A stretch of 64,000 bases of DNA from JAIBBD01 sp041390685 (GTDB lineage Bacteria > Chloroflexota > Dehalococcoidia > UBA2979): contig JAWKPL010000001.1 in NCBI GenBank assembly GCA_041390685.1, forward strand, positions 806,001-870,000, read 5' to 3'. The position numbers and the translations under genes are program-made. Each line of letters opens with the position of its first letter. The stretch's first letter is position 1. Under the pieces are notes generated by a model. The model made no database searches, had not been told where the DNA came from, and worked only from the letters and a program-made list of their open reading frames with translations. Below are positions 33,653 through 42,550 of the stretch, one piece after another.

Positions 33653-35497
33653 TCAACGCCGTCCTGCGACCTGCCGCACGAGTTCCGCTGCGACCTCGTA
33701 GCGGCCGAAGGAAGGCATGACGTAGATGCCCGACACGAACGGGAGCGTCCGCGTCTCCTCCACGTGCTCCAGCGCAATCTCCAGGCCCGCGGCCGCACCT
33801 GCTTCGCCCGCGAGGCGCATGCGCTCGCGCACGGCGTCCGGGACCGTAACCCCCGCCAGCTCGTGGTGGATGAACTCCGTGTGCCGCGAGGACATGAGCG
33901 GCAAGACACCCAGGAGCACCGGGATGCCGATCGGGCCCAGTCGCTCGAAGAAGTCGCGGACGACGGCCACGTCGTACGCCGGCTGCGTCATCAACAGGTC
34001 GGCGCCCGCCTCGACCTTGTCTCGCACGCGCCGCAGCTCGAGGTCGAGGTCGTCGGCCGTTGGGTTCGCGGCACCCGCCACGAAGAACTCGGTCGGACGC
34101 CCGAGAGAGTTGCCCGCGAAGTCAACGCCCTCGTTGAGCCGCTTCAGCACGCGGATGAACCCGATCGAGTCGACGTCCCACACCGCCGAGGACTGCGAGG
34201 CCTCGGGCGGCGGGTCCCCCGTGAGCGCGATCACGTTGCGGATGCCGAGCGCGTGCGCCCCGAGGAGGTCTGACTGCAGTGCCATCAGGTTCCGGTCGCG
34301 GCTCGTCTGGTGAATGATCGTCTCGATCCCCACCTGCTGCTGGATCTGGATCGCCAGCGCGAGGGCGCTCATGCGGACACGCGCCATCGGTGAATCACCG
34401 ATGTTGATGGCGTCTGCCCCCGCCTGGTACAGCAGCGCCGCGCCCTCGATCGCCTTGCGAGGGTTGATGCCGCGGGGCGGGTCGATTTCGACGGAGATGG
34501 CATACGTGCCCGCCTGCAGCTTCTGGCGCAGGGTCGACGCGGCCGGCGCCAGCGGCTCTTCGAGCGGCGGAGGGTCGAGCTGAGGCGCTCCATGTACGAC
34601 GACCGATGGGCGTCGCCCCGAGCCCAGCGCCTCGCGCATGGCCCGGACATGCTCGGGCGTCGTGCCGCAGCACCCGCCGATGAAGACCGCGCCGAGGTCC
34701 CGCGCTCGCAGCGCGAAGTCCGCGAGATACTCGGGCTCGGCTGGCCAGATGCGCCGCCCCTGCACGACCCGCGGCAGGCCAGCGTTTGGTTTCACGGCCA
34801 GCCCCACATCACCCAGGACGTCCGCCTGCGACGCCATCTCCTGCAGCATGTCCAGCGCCGCCTGCGGCCCGACGCCGCAGTTCACGCCAACCACCTGGGC
34901 GCCAGCCGCGGCCAGCGTCCGAGCAACCTCGGCGGCCGGCTCGCCGGCGGGCGTCGCGAGGTCCGCGTTGAAATTGAGCATCACCACGGCCGGGAGATCG
35001 GTCAGCGAGCGCGCCGCCCGTAGGGCCGTGGTTGCCTCGACGAGCGAGGGGAACGTCTCGAGGACCAGCAGGTCCACACCACCCTCGAGCAACGCGCCGA
35101 TCTGCTCGCGGAACGCCTCGTACGCGTCGTCCAGCGTCCAGGCTCCGACGGCCAGCTCGCGGCCGATTGGACCCACCGAGCCGCCGACGAGCACCGGCAT
35201 GCCGGCGATCTCGCGTGCGTCGCGGGCGATCCGCGCGGCCTGGAAGTTCGCGTCGCGCACCCGCCGCGCGTGCGACGTGCGTGCGAGGAGTGCGCGGTTC
35301 GCCTCGAACGTGTTGGTCAACAGCAGGTCGGAGCCGGCCGCGATGTAGTCTTCGTGCACGCGCCGCACCAGCGACGGGTCGTCGAGCACCGCGCAGTCGG
35401 TGGGGCCGTCCCAGCCACGCGCGCGCAGCAGCGTCCCCATCGCGCCGTCGGCAAGCACGGCGCCCCGGGCGACCGCCTCGAGGAAGGGGTGGGGCAT
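33653..35497 (-). CDS. Bifunctional homocysteine S-methyltransferase / methylenetetrahydrofolate reductase
   Basis: This 614-residue fusion has an N-terminal homocysteine S-methyltransferase (residues about 1-290; LLTNTFEANR, NCGVG and the zinc pair GGCCGTTP). A C-terminal MetF-type domain follows (about 315-614; ISVEIDPPRG, TSRDRNL, VIALTGDPP). It matches the YitJ-type fusion that makes 5-methyl-THF and methylates homocysteine. The two activities feed methionine synthesis. It follows the PspC gene by seven bases. Confidence 0.93.
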   Translation of the reverse strand: MPHPFLEAVARGAVLADGAMGTLLRARGWDGPTDCAVLDDPSLVRRVHEDYIAAGSDLLLTNTFEANRALLARTSHARRVRDANFQAARIARDAREIAGMPVLVGGSVGPIGRELAVGAWTLDDAYEAFREQIGALLEGGVDLLVLETFPSLVEATTALRAARSLTDLPAVVMLNFNADLATPAGEPAAEVARTLAAAGAQVVGVNCGVGPQAALDMLQEMASQADVLGDVGLAVKPNAGLPRVVQGRRIWPAEPEYLADFALRARDLGAVFIGGCCGTTPEHVRAMREALGSGRRPSVVVHGAPQLDPPPLEEPLAPAASTLRQKLQAGTYAISVEIDPPRGINPRKAIEGAALLYQAGADAINIGDSPMARVRMSALALAIQIQQQVGIETIIHQTSRDRNLMALQSDLLGAHALGIRNVIALTGDPPPEASQSSAVWDVDSIGFIRVLKRLNEGVDFAGNSLGRPTEFFVAGAANPTADDLDLELRRVRDKVEAGADLLMTQPAYDVAVVRDFFERLGPIGIPVLLGVLPLMSSRHTEFIHHELAGVTVPDAVRERMRLAGEAGAAAGLEIALEHVEETRTLPFVSGIYVMPSFGRYEVAAELVRQVAGRR

Positions 35498-35504
35498 CCT
35501 CGTG

Positions 35505-35927
35505 CTACCCGGCCGAGGAGCTGCGGCTGCGCATCAGCACGAGCACACCGACGACGATCAACACGAGCGGCCAGCCCACGTGGAGCAGACGCCATCCGAA
35601 CCAGGGCAGGAAATGCCGGTCCGGCAAGAGGAACAGCACGCCAACGACGATCAGGACGAGCCCCAGGATCAGCGCGCCGTTGCCGCTCCCGCCCGCGCCT
35701 CGCGACGCCCGAGGCGGCGGCGATCCGGCCGCGTCCGAAACTGGCATCACGAGCCAGAGGATGAAGTAGCCGAGGATCGCCAGCGGCAGACCGAACACGA
35801 CGGCGAGCACCCAGATCACCCGCACGATCGTCGGGTCGACGTCGAGGTACTCCGCGAGACCACCGGCCACGCCACCGAGTACTCGGTCGTGGCTTCTGGT
35901 CAGCCGCCGGGGTGAGGACTGCGTCAT
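35505..35927 (-). CDS. PspC-domain membrane protein
   Basis: This 140-residue protein has the PspC N-terminal domain (RSHDRVLGGVAGGLAEYLDVDPTIVRVIW, cited by its key blocks) with one transmembrane helix, then a linker and two further hydrophobic segments. PspC proteins take part in envelope stress responses; no PspA gene is adjacent. TACCAT lies exactly six bases before the ATG. It seems co-transcribed with the methyltransferase fusion, an unexpected pairing. Confidence 0.88.
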   Translation of the reverse strand: MTQSSPRRLTRSHDRVLGGVAGGLAEYLDVDPTIVRVIWVLAVVFGLPLAILGYFILWLVMPVSDAAGSPPPRASRGAGGSGNGALILGLVLIVVGVLFLLPDRHFLPWFGWRLLHVGWPLVLIVVGVLVLMRSRSSSAG

Positions 35928-35933
35928 GCCGCT

Positions 35934-35939
35934 ATGGTA
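35934..35939 (-). promoter_or_regulatory. -10 box of leaderless pspC-type gene
   Basis: TACCAT on the minus strand is followed by six bases and then the ATG at 35927. No ribosome-binding site is possible in the gap. The identical hexamer at the identical distance precedes iscS (38691-38696). Confidence 0.5.
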
Positions 35940-35968
35940 CGCGAGCGCCCGCGAGGGCGCAGTGCGGA

Positions 35969-36421
35969 CTAGGCAGCCGTGGCCTGCTCCGACAACAGCC
36001 GTTCGATCTGCCGGTAGTCGGCATCGGAGATGCGATGCAGGTTGCCTCGGAAGGCGATGCCGAGCTTCTGCGGCCCGAGCGCGCGCGTCTTCTCGAGCAG
36101 GTCCGTGATCTCGCGCACCTCGACATAGCGGCCGGGTGGCGGAATCACGACCGGCTTCGTGTGGATGCGGTACGGGTATTCCTCGCCCGGCTTCGAGTTC
36201 GAACGCAGCCCGAAGTCCGAGCTGTCCTCGAACATCTCCGAGGTGACCTCGACGATCCCGCCGAACTGCACCACGCCGGTGAGGTAGTAGACGAGCCGGT
36301 CGCCGGGCTGCATCTCACCCGCCTGCCGGCGACGCGAGGACTTGAATCCGCAGACATCGAACCCGCGCTCACGCATCAACTCGAAGTTCTCCGGCGAGCC
36401 CACCACGATCCATGCCTGCAT
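35969..36421 (-). CDS. EVE-domain protein
   Basis: This 150-residue EVE (PUA-like) protein begins MQAWIVVGSPENFE. It has the FKSSRRRQAGEMQPGDRLVYYLTG core and a late RGNLHRISDADYRQIERLL. EVE domains bind modified bases in DNA or RNA and are often linked to restriction systems, but no such system is adjacent. The start at 36421 has a GAGGAG ribosome-binding site; TATCCT is a likely -10 upstream. Confidence 0.85.
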   Translation of the reverse strand: MQAWIVVGSPENFELMRERGFDVCGFKSSRRRQAGEMQPGDRLVYYLTGVVQFGGIVEVTSEMFEDSSDFGLRSNSKPGEEYPYRIHTKPVVIPPPGRYVEVREITDLLEKTRALGPQKLGIAFRGNLHRISDADYRQIERLLSEQATAA

Positions 36422-36480
36422 CCCCGGCTCCTCTCGTTCAGAACGGAGGATACACGCCATCGTCAGCGGAACTCGTCCCG

Positions 36481-37278
36481 CTACGGCCCTTCGTCGCAGA
36501 ACTCGATCACCAGCCGGACGAAGAGCGCGGGCGATGTCGTCATGGCGATGTGAGCCTCGTCCCGCATTGTGACTACCCTGCTCGTCTGCAGGGCGGCACG
36601 AAGCAACTCCGTCGCCTCGCGCAGGAACCGGGGGCTCTCGTTTCCGGCCAGTAGCAGGATAGGGAGCGTCAGCCCTCGGAAGCGTTCGGGGTGCAGGATG
36701 TAGTCCAGATCGTCAAATTCGCGGGGGATGGTATGCGCCGCGAGCAGACGGCGCGCCCACGCCGGATCGGCGCGCATCAGGTCCAGCTGCTCGTCCGTGA
36801 CCCCCACCACTTCCTTGAAGAAGAGCGCTAGCAACGCATCGCGCTCACCGCGCCGGAGCAATGCCTGGAGTTCACTGCGCATCCCGGCCTCCGGGATCGG
36901 AGCGCCCGTCCGCATCCCCGGCTCATACAGAATCAGGCGGCGGACGTTACCCGCTCGCAACACCGCCTCGAGCGCGCACAGCCCGCCGAAGGAGTGACCG
37001 AGCAAGTAGACGGGCTCCGCGATTGACGCAACCACAGCCGCAACGTCCTCGAACTCACGGTCGAGTGCGTACGGCTGCTCGTCCCCGCTCAGGCCGCGCC
37101 CGCGCCGGTCGATCGCAAAGACCGAAAAGCGCTCCGACAGCGCCGGCGCTACCGACTGCCAGCGGGTGCGGTCGGCTGAGGTCCCATGTACGAGGACGAG
37201 CGGCGGACCGGAACCGTACCGTTCGAACCCGATTCGCGTTCCGTCAGGAGACCGCACGTAGCCGATCTCGCCCGGCAT
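36481..37278 (-). CDS. Alpha/beta-fold hydrolase
   Basis: This 265-residue alpha/beta hydrolase has the oxyanion motif VLVHGTSADRTRW, nucleophile elbow GHSFGG, an acid in the LLLAGNES region and a C-terminal His in RDEAHIAM. The substrate cannot be told from sequence. It is preceded by a GGGGCGGAG ribosome-binding site and separated from the upstream erpA-like gene by a terminator. Confidence 0.88.
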   Translation of the reverse strand: MPGEIGYVRSPDGTRIGFERYGSGPPLVLVHGTSADRTRWQSVAPALSERFSVFAIDRRGRGLSGDEQPYALDREFEDVAAVVASIAEPVYLLGHSFGGLCALEAVLRAGNVRRLILYEPGMRTGAPIPEAGMRSELQALLRRGERDALLALFFKEVVGVTDEQLDLMRADPAWARRLLAAHTIPREFDDLDYILHPERFRGLTLPILLLAGNESPRFLREATELLRAALQTSRVVTMRDEAHIAMTTSPALFVRLVIEFCDEGP

Positions 37279-37360
37279 GAGTCAACACTCCGCCCCTCTT
37301 CCACTGACCGATACGATAACATTCGGAGCACAGTGCCGCCGCGACACCGCATCGGCCGAG

Positions 37361-37395
37361 CAAACAGAACGGGCGCCTTCCGGCGCCCGCGTTTG
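37361..37395 (-). terminator. Terminator after the A-type Fe-S carrier gene
   Basis: An 8-bp GC stem CGGGCGCC/GGCGCCCG (37370-37377 with 37382-37389) is extended by outer CAAAC/GTTTG pairing. On the minus strand it is followed by TTCTGTTTG, a fair T-rich tail. It lies 19-54 bp beyond the stop at 37415. Confidence 0.7.
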
Positions 37396-37414
37396 GCAAT
37401 TTGCTCGTGCCCGA

Positions 37415-37801
37415 TCAGGCGTGGCAGGGACGCGCCTGGCCACCGCCGTCCTTCGAGGCGAACGAGGAGCCGCACGCGCACGAGGATGTCGCGTTCGGGT
37501 TGTAGATCGTGAACCCGGACTTCATGAGGTCCTCGACGTAGTCGACCTCGGCGCCGCTGATCAGCGCAGCCGAGTCGATATCGATGAGAATGCGGACGCC
37601 CTCGACGTCCACGATCGTGTCGTCTTCCTCGGCTTCGCGCGCGAGCGCCATGCCGTACTGGTAGCCCGAGCACCCCCCACCGACGACGAAGACGCGCAGC
37701 GAGCCATCGGGAAGGCCCTTCTGCTCGAGCAACTCCTTGGCGCGCGCGGCAGCGCGCGGCGTGATCGAGACGAGGGCGCTCTCTTCAATCTGCGTCGTCA
37801 T
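37415..37801 (-). CDS. A-type iron-sulfur carrier (ErpA/IscA/HesB family)
   Basis: This 128-residue protein has the three conserved cysteines: one in GGCSGYQYGM and two in SSCACGSSF. A-type carriers deliver clusters to apoproteins. The C-terminus carries an extra short tail with one more Cys and a His (GGGQARPCHA). The gene follows the second SufR-like regulator (114 bp) and is opposite the iscS side, making a second small Fe-S locus. Confidence 0.92.
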   Translation of the reverse strand: MTTQIEESALVSITPRAAARAKELLEQKGLPDGSLRVFVVGGGCSGYQYGMALAREAEEDDTIVDVEGVRILIDIDSAALISGAEVDYVEDLMKSGFTIYNPNATSSCACGSSFASKDGGGQARPCHA

Positions 37802-37915
37802 CGTGTCTCCTCGATTCGTACGGAGCCATCGTTACCCGAAACTTCGGCCACTATCGTACCGATTCCATCCCGGCGCGTCCAGATATTCCCGCTCCACGCT
37901 GCGTTTATCCACATG

Positions 37916-38596
37916 TTACGCAGCGCTCTCGATGCGGTAGCCGCAGACGAAGTCATGCGGGAGCTCCGCCTCGGCCAGGGGCGTGACCCTGGCGTCGAGC
38001 AACTGTTCGAGCAGGCGGCGGTCGTGCTCACATGCGCCGTGTTGACCGGCGTCGAATGAAGTCGTCAGGCCGCCCAGGCGCTGGCAGGGACACCCCCGCC
38101 CGAACAGGCACAGTCCGTCGGGTGTCGACGCGACCTCGAAGTCCAGGCCCTCCTCGGCAAGCAGCCGCGCGGCAACGCGGAGCCGTTCCTCGAGCGTGCG
38201 CCCCTGGACACGCGGGGCGTACTCGCGCGCCAGTCGCTCGGCCATCTTGGAGAAGATGAGGTTCGCGAGCTCGATGCCCTGCCGGCCGGTCGTTTCGGCG
38301 GAGCCGAGCGACACGATTTCGTCGATCAGCCGGCGCGTTAGGCGGACATAGTGGTGCGGAAACAGGTCGGCGCCCGCCTCCGTGATCGAGAAGGAGTACC
38401 GGGGCCGCCCCATGCCGCCTCGGACCTGCGAGGCGCTGACGTACCCATCGCGCATCAAGACGTCCAGGTGCCGGCGGACGGTCGCGCCCGCCAGTCCGAG
38501 CTCCTGCGACAGCTCATCTACCGACGCGCCCTCGCGGCGCCGCAGGATGTCGAGAATCGCCTCGCGGCTGCTTTCCAGCCGCCCCACCGTTGCCAT
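37916..38596 (-). CDS. Second SufR-like winged-helix regulator with cysteine cluster
   Basis: This 226-residue protein has an N-terminal winged helix (DELSQELGLAGATVRRHLDVLMRDG) and a C-terminal domain with cysteines in GRGCPCQRL, GACEHDRR and FVCGYRI, a spacing resembling sufR at 10070 but with an added CPC pair. It is likely to bind an Fe-S cluster and control the divergent iscS and downstream A-type carrier. A good minus-strand promoter, TTGACG-N17-TACGCT (38634-38606), lies just ahead. Overall identity to the first regulator appears low outside the motif regions. Confidence 0.82.
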   Translation of the reverse strand: MATVGRLESSREAILDILRRREGASVDELSQELGLAGATVRRHLDVLMRDGYVSASQVRGGMGRPRYSFSITEAGADLFPHHYVRLTRRLIDEIVSLGSAETTGRQGIELANLIFSKMAERLAREYAPRVQGRTLEERLRVAARLLAEEGLDFEVASTPDGLCLFGRGCPCQRLGGLTTSFDAGQHGACEHDRRLLEQLLDARVTPLAEAELPHDFVCGYRIESAA

Positions 38597-38605
38597 ACAG
38601 GATCG

Positions 38606-38660
38606 AGCGTACGCAGCGGCGAGAAGCGCGTCAAACTTTCTGAGCTTTTGCTGCGAGAAA
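38606..38660. promoter_or_regulatory. Divergent control region between regulator and iscS
   Basis: The minus-strand promoter TTGACG (38634-38629), 17 bp, TACGCT (38611-38606) drives the regulator. Next to it lies an AT-rich imperfect inverted repeat TTTCT-g-AGC...GCT-gcg-AGAAA (38637-38660), the probable operator for both directions. It does not match the CAAT/ATTG palindromes of the suf promoter. Confidence 0.5.
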
Positions 38661-38690
38661 CGTAGGAAACACCTCGCACGGCGGAAGACG

Positions 38691-38696
38691 TACCAT
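38691..38696 (+). promoter_or_regulatory. -10 box of leaderless iscS
   Basis: TACCAT is followed by six bases and then the GTG start at 38703. The -35 region is poor, as expected for an activated or repressed promoter. An out-of-frame ATG overlaps the -10 and is not the start. Confidence 0.5.
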
Positions 38697-38702
38697 GAGC
38701 GA

Positions 38703-39911
38703 GTGAGCCCTCGCGTCTACCTCGACCATGCCGCCACGACGCCGCCCGACTCGCGGGTGGTGGAGGCGATGCTCCCGTACCTGCGCGACTCGTGGCACAA
38801 CCCATCTTCCATCTACATCGAGGCGCAGGCCGCCCGCGCCGCAATCGACGAGGCGCGTGAGACCGTAGCGCGCTCCATCGGCGCGCGCCCGGAGGAGATC
38901 ATCTTCACCTCGGGCGGCTCCGAGTCAGACAGCCTCGCACTGCGAGGCGTGCTCGCGGCCTCCACGCACCGCGGCCGCCACCTCGTGACGTCCGCAGTGG
39001 AGCACCACGCGGTGCTCGACACTGCGGAGCAGCTCGAGCGCGACGGCGCCGAAGTCACGGTCGTCGGCGTCGCGCGGGACGGCCAGGTCGACCCCGCCGA
39101 GGTGGCGGCGGCCGTCCGGGACGACACCGTCCTCGTCTCGATCATGCATGCGAACAACGAGGTCGGCGCGATCAACGACCTGGCCGAGATCGCCCGCCGC
39201 GTGCGGGCGAAGAACCCGCGCGCGATGGTGCACACCGACGCGGTTCAGAGCGCGGCGCACCTCGGCGTGCACGTCGACCGGCTCGGCATCGACCTCCTGA
39301 CGCTCACGGCGCACAAGTTCTACGGCCCGCGAGGTGCGGGCGTGCTCTACGTCCGTTCCGGGACGCCGCTCCAGCCGCAGATCGTGGGAGGCGGACAGGA
39401 GGAAAACCGTCGCGCCGGCACCGAGAACACGGCGGCCATCGTCGGACTCGCCGAGGCCATCCGGCTCGCGGACGAGCTGCGCGAAGCGGACGTCCGTCAC
39501 GAGCGTCACCTCCAGCAGCGCCTGATCGAGGAGTTGCCGCGCCGCATCCCGATGCTCGGCATCACCGGCCCGCGCGCCCTCGACCACCGGCTGCCGGGCT
39601 CCGTATCGGTCGTCATCGCATTCGTCGAGGGCGAGTCGATCCTGCTCGCGCTCGACCTCGCGGGCGTCGCGGCTTCGTCCGGATCTGCGTGCACCACCGG
39701 CTCGGTGGAGCCCAGCCACGTGCTCGTCGCGATGGGCGTGCCGCCCGACCTCGCGCGCGGTTCGCTTCGCTTCACCTTCGGCCGCATGAACTCCGATGCC
39801 GATGTGGACCGCCTGCTCGAGGTACTGCCCCCGATCGTGGCGCGCATGCGGGCGCTCTCGCCGCTCCCGATCACAGAGCCGCCCGCGGAGTACCGGCCCT
39901 GGCTGGCCTAG
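38703..39911 (+). CDS. IscS/NifS-type cysteine desulfurase
   Basis: This 402-residue group I desulfurase has YLDHAATTPPD at the start, the PLP lysine in LTAHKFYGPRGAG and the mobile-loop cysteine in SSGSACTTGS. It differs clearly from the SUF-type enzyme at 4997. It could supply sulfur for Fe-S clusters, tRNA thiolation or both. It is divergent from a SufR-like regulator, which suggests control by cluster status. Confidence 0.93.
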   Translation: MSPRVYLDHAATTPPDSRVVEAMLPYLRDSWHNPSSIYIEAQAARAAIDEARETVARSIGARPEEIIFTSGGSESDSLALRGVLAASTHRGRHLVTSAVEHHAVLDTAEQLERDGAEVTVVGVARDGQVDPAEVAAAVRDDTVLVSIMHANNEVGAINDLAEIARRVRAKNPRAMVHTDAVQSAAHLGVHVDRLGIDLLTLTAHKFYGPRGAGVLYVRSGTPLQPQIVGGGQEENRRAGTENTAAIVGLAEAIRLADELREADVRHERHLQQRLIEELPRRIPMLGITGPRALDHRLPGSVSVVIAFVEGESILLALDLAGVAASSGSACTTGSVEPSHVLVAMGVPPDLARGSLRFTFGRMNSDADVDRLLEVLPPIVARMRALSPLPITEPPAEYRPWLA

Positions 39912-39969
39912 CCCCGCGGCGACGCGATCGCCCCGCTGACGTCCGATCAGGACCGCTGTTCTCGCGCTT

Positions 39970-39985
39970 GTAACGGATCCGTAAC
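39970..39985 (+). promoter_or_regulatory. Direct GTAAC repeats upstream of the ATP-grasp/Anbu operon
   Basis: GTAAC occurs at 39970-39974 and 39981-39985, an 11-bp period typical of OmpR/PhoB-type response-regulator sites. It overlaps the 10-bp palindrome ACGGATCCGT (39973-39982). It lies about 85 bp before the operon's first gene in a 156-bp gap with no other clear signal. Confidence 0.3.
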
Positions 39986-40067
39986 CGCAACGTCACTCGC
40001 GGGCCTCGCATTCCGCTACCTTGGATGTCAGCGACTGTCGAAGTCTGAACCGCGATCGAGGCAGGAC

Positions 40068-41507
40068 GTGCTGTTCTCGGGATACGACACCGGCCCCTGG
40101 TTCGATGAGCTGTTCGACGCAGACGGTCGACCACGTCCCGAAGCGACCATGCTCGTCCAGGCGATCGAGGCGCTCCCACGCGGTGAGTTCGAGCGGCTGC
40201 AGGAAACGGCCAACGCCGCGCTCGTGAACCTCGGGATTACCTTCAACGTCTACAGCGACGGTGCCGGCGTCGAGCGAGTGCTGCCGTTCGATATCGTGCC
40301 TCGGGTCGTGAAATCCTCGGAGTGGGAGCGCGTCGAGCGAGGGCTCCAGCAACGCATCTACGCGCTCAACTGCTTCATCGACGACGTGTACCACGACGGC
40401 AAGATCCTGCAGGACGGGATCGTGCCGCGGGAGCTCGTGCTGTCCGCCCCCGCCTTCCGCGAAGCCTGCGTGGGGCTCAACCCGCCGCGCGGGGTCTGGT
40501 GCCACATCACCGGGACTGACCTCGTGCGTGACCGCGACGGGCAGTTCTACGTACTCGAGGACAATCTGCGGTGCCCTTCCGGCGTCTCATACGTTCTCGA
40601 GAACCGGCGCCTGATGAAGCGCACGTTCCCCGGCCTGTTCAGCTCGTCGCACGTGCGGCCGGTGGACGACTACGCCAGCCGGCTGCTCGAGGCGCTGTCC
40701 TGCCTCGCCCCCGCCGAGGAGCCACCCGAAGTCGCTGTGCTCACCCCGGGCGTCTACAACTCGGCATACTTCGAGCACTCGTACCTCGCGCTCCAGATGG
40801 GTGTCGAGCTGGTCGAGGGGCGCGACCTCGTGGTCGACGACGACACCGTGTACATGCGCACCACGCGTGGACTCGAGCGTGTCCACGTGCTGTACCGCCG
40901 CATCGACGACGACTTCCTCGACCCCACCGTCTTCCGCGCGGACTCGACGCTGGGGGTGCCAGGGCTGATGAGCGCCTACCGCAAGGGACGAGTCGCGATC
41001 GCCAACGCACCCGGCACCGGCATCGCGGACGACAAGGCGATCTACGCGTACGTGCCGGACATCGTGCGCTACTACACCGGCGAGGACGCCATCCTCCCGA
41101 ACGTGCCCACGTACCTGTGCTGGCGCGAGGCCGACCTCGCATACGTGGTAGACCACATCCACGAGCTGGTGGTGAAGCCGACGAACGAGTCGGGCGGCTA
41201 CGGCATGATCGTCGGGCCCCACGCGACCGCAGAGGAGCGTGCCGAGTTCGTGCGCCGTGTGCGGGCCAACCCACGGAACTACATCGCCCAGCCCGTCCTC
41301 GCGCTGTCACGCGCGCCGGTGATCACGGACGACCACTTCGAGGGGCGTCACGTCGACCTGCGGCCGTACATCCTCTACGGGCAGGACATCTACGTCCTGC
41401 CGGGCGGCCTCACGCGGGTGGCCCTCAAGAAGGGGTCGCTCGTCGTGAACTCGTCACAGGGCGGCGGCAGCAAGGACACCTGGATCCTCTCGAAAGACGT
41501 AGCCTGA
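40068..41507 (+). CDS. Circularly permuted ATP-grasp protein (COG2308 type)
   Basis: This 479-residue protein combines the DUF404/DUF407 regions. It shows LPFDIVPRVV and ALNCFIDDVYHDGKIL near the N-terminus, ENLRCPSGVSYVLENR (seen as DNLRCPSGVSYV), ANAPGTGIADDKAIYAYVP and the ligase core VKPTNESGGYGMIVG with RPYILYGQ. Such enzymes are predicted amide or peptide ligases. GTG start at 40068 with GGCAGGA ahead. Its stop overlaps the alpha-E start by one base. First gene of the Anbu operon. Confidence 0.93.
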   Translation: MLFSGYDTGPWFDELFDADGRPRPEATMLVQAIEALPRGEFERLQETANAALVNLGITFNVYSDGAGVERVLPFDIVPRVVKSSEWERVERGLQQRIYALNCFIDDVYHDGKILQDGIVPRELVLSAPAFREACVGLNPPRGVWCHITGTDLVRDRDGQFYVLEDNLRCPSGVSYVLENRRLMKRTFPGLFSSSHVRPVDDYASRLLEALSCLAPAEEPPEVAVLTPGVYNSAYFEHSYLALQMGVELVEGRDLVVDDDTVYMRTTRGLERVHVLYRRIDDDFLDPTVFRADSTLGVPGLMSAYRKGRVAIANAPGTGIADDKAIYAYVPDIVRYYTGEDAILPNVPTYLCWREADLAYVVDHIHELVVKPTNESGGYGMIVGPHATAEERAEFVRRVRANPRNYIAQPVLALSRAPVITDDHFEGRHVDLRPYILYGQDIYVLPGGLTRVALKKGSLVVNSSQGGGSKDTWILSKDVA

Positions 41508-42550
41508 TGCTGAGCCGCGTCGCGAACTCGGTCTACTGGGCGGCGCGCTACATCGAGCGTGCTGAGAACACCGCTCGCTGGGTAGACGTGAACCTCCAGA
41601 TGAGCCTGGATGCACCGATCTCGTTCTCGGACCAGTGGCAGCCGCTGGTCGCGATCACGGGAGAACTCCCTGAGTTCCTCGACCGGTACGAGGTGGCGAC
41701 TCGCGAGCGCGTGCTGCGCTACCTCACCACCGACCCGCTGAACCCGAGCTCGATCCTGTCGTGCCTGCGCCAGGCGAGGGAGAACGCGCGCTCCATTCGT
41801 GAGGTCATTTCGTCCGAGATGTGGGAGGAGATCAACAGCTTCTACCTCCAGGTGAGCGAGTACGCGGCATCCGGCCACGCGTCGCTCGACTCACATGACT
41901 TCTTCAACAATGTGAAGCTGCGCAGCCACCTGGTAGCCGGCGTCGCCGACAACACGATGTCGCACGGCGAAGCCTGGCACTTCTTCCAGCTCGGCCGACT
42001 GCTCGAACGCGCCGACAATACGTCCCGCCTCGTCGACATGAAGTACTTCCTGCTGCTCCCGTCCGCCGAGGACGTCGGCGGCCCCATCGACGAGATGCAG
42101 TGGTCGATCCTGCTGCGGTCGGCGTCCGCATTCGAGATGTACCGCAAGCGATACGGACGCATCGAGCCCGAAGACGTCGTGGAGTTCCTGCTGCTGGACA
42201 AGGAGTTCCCGCGCGCGATCCTCTACTGCCTCGCGCACGCGGACGAGTCCGTGCGGGCCATCTCCGGCTCTCCCGTCGGGATGGTCCGTAATCCGGTGGA
42301 GCGGCTGCTCGGGCGGCTGCGCTCCGAGTTGGCGTACGCACAGGCGTCTGAGATCATCGCGTCCGGTCTCCACGAATACTGCGACCGCTTCCAGGCCCGG
42401 CTGAACGAAGTCGGGAGTGCGATCGCACAGACGTTCTTCGCGCAACAGCCGATCGCGGAGCAGCCGTCCGCCGGGACGTCGGAAAGCAGGGCCAACGGTG
42501 ACGTTCTGTCTGGGTATCAGCGTCAGAGATGGGCTGGTGGGAATAGCTGA
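41507..42550 (+). CDS. Alpha-E domain protein (DUF403, COG2307)
   Basis: This 347-residue all-helical protein has the alpha-E signature VANSVYWAARYIERAENTARWVDVN at its start, cited here by its conserved Glu-Arg-Ala-Glu-Asn core. It also has RENARSIREVISSEMWE and LGRLLERADNTSRLVDMKY. Alpha-E proteins always accompany COG2308 ATP-grasp ligases and are thought to be their partner or substrate-handling subunit. The ATG overlaps the previous stop (TGATG). The last 53 bp overlap the protease gene. Confidence 0.93.
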   Translation: MLSRVANSVYWAARYIERAENTARWVDVNLQMSLDAPISFSDQWQPLVAITGELPEFLDRYEVATRERVLRYLTTDPLNPSSILSCLRQARENARSIREVISSEMWEEINSFYLQVSEYAASGHASLDSHDFFNNVKLRSHLVAGVADNTMSHGEAWHFFQLGRLLERADNTSRLVDMKYFLLLPSAEDVGGPIDEMQWSILLRSASAFEMYRKRYGRIEPEDVVEFLLLDKEFPRAILYCLAHADESVRAISGSPVGMVRNPVERLLGRLRSELAYAQASEIIASGLHEYCDRFQARLNEVGSAIAQTFFAQQPIAEQPSAGTSESRANGDVLSGYQRQRWAGGNS

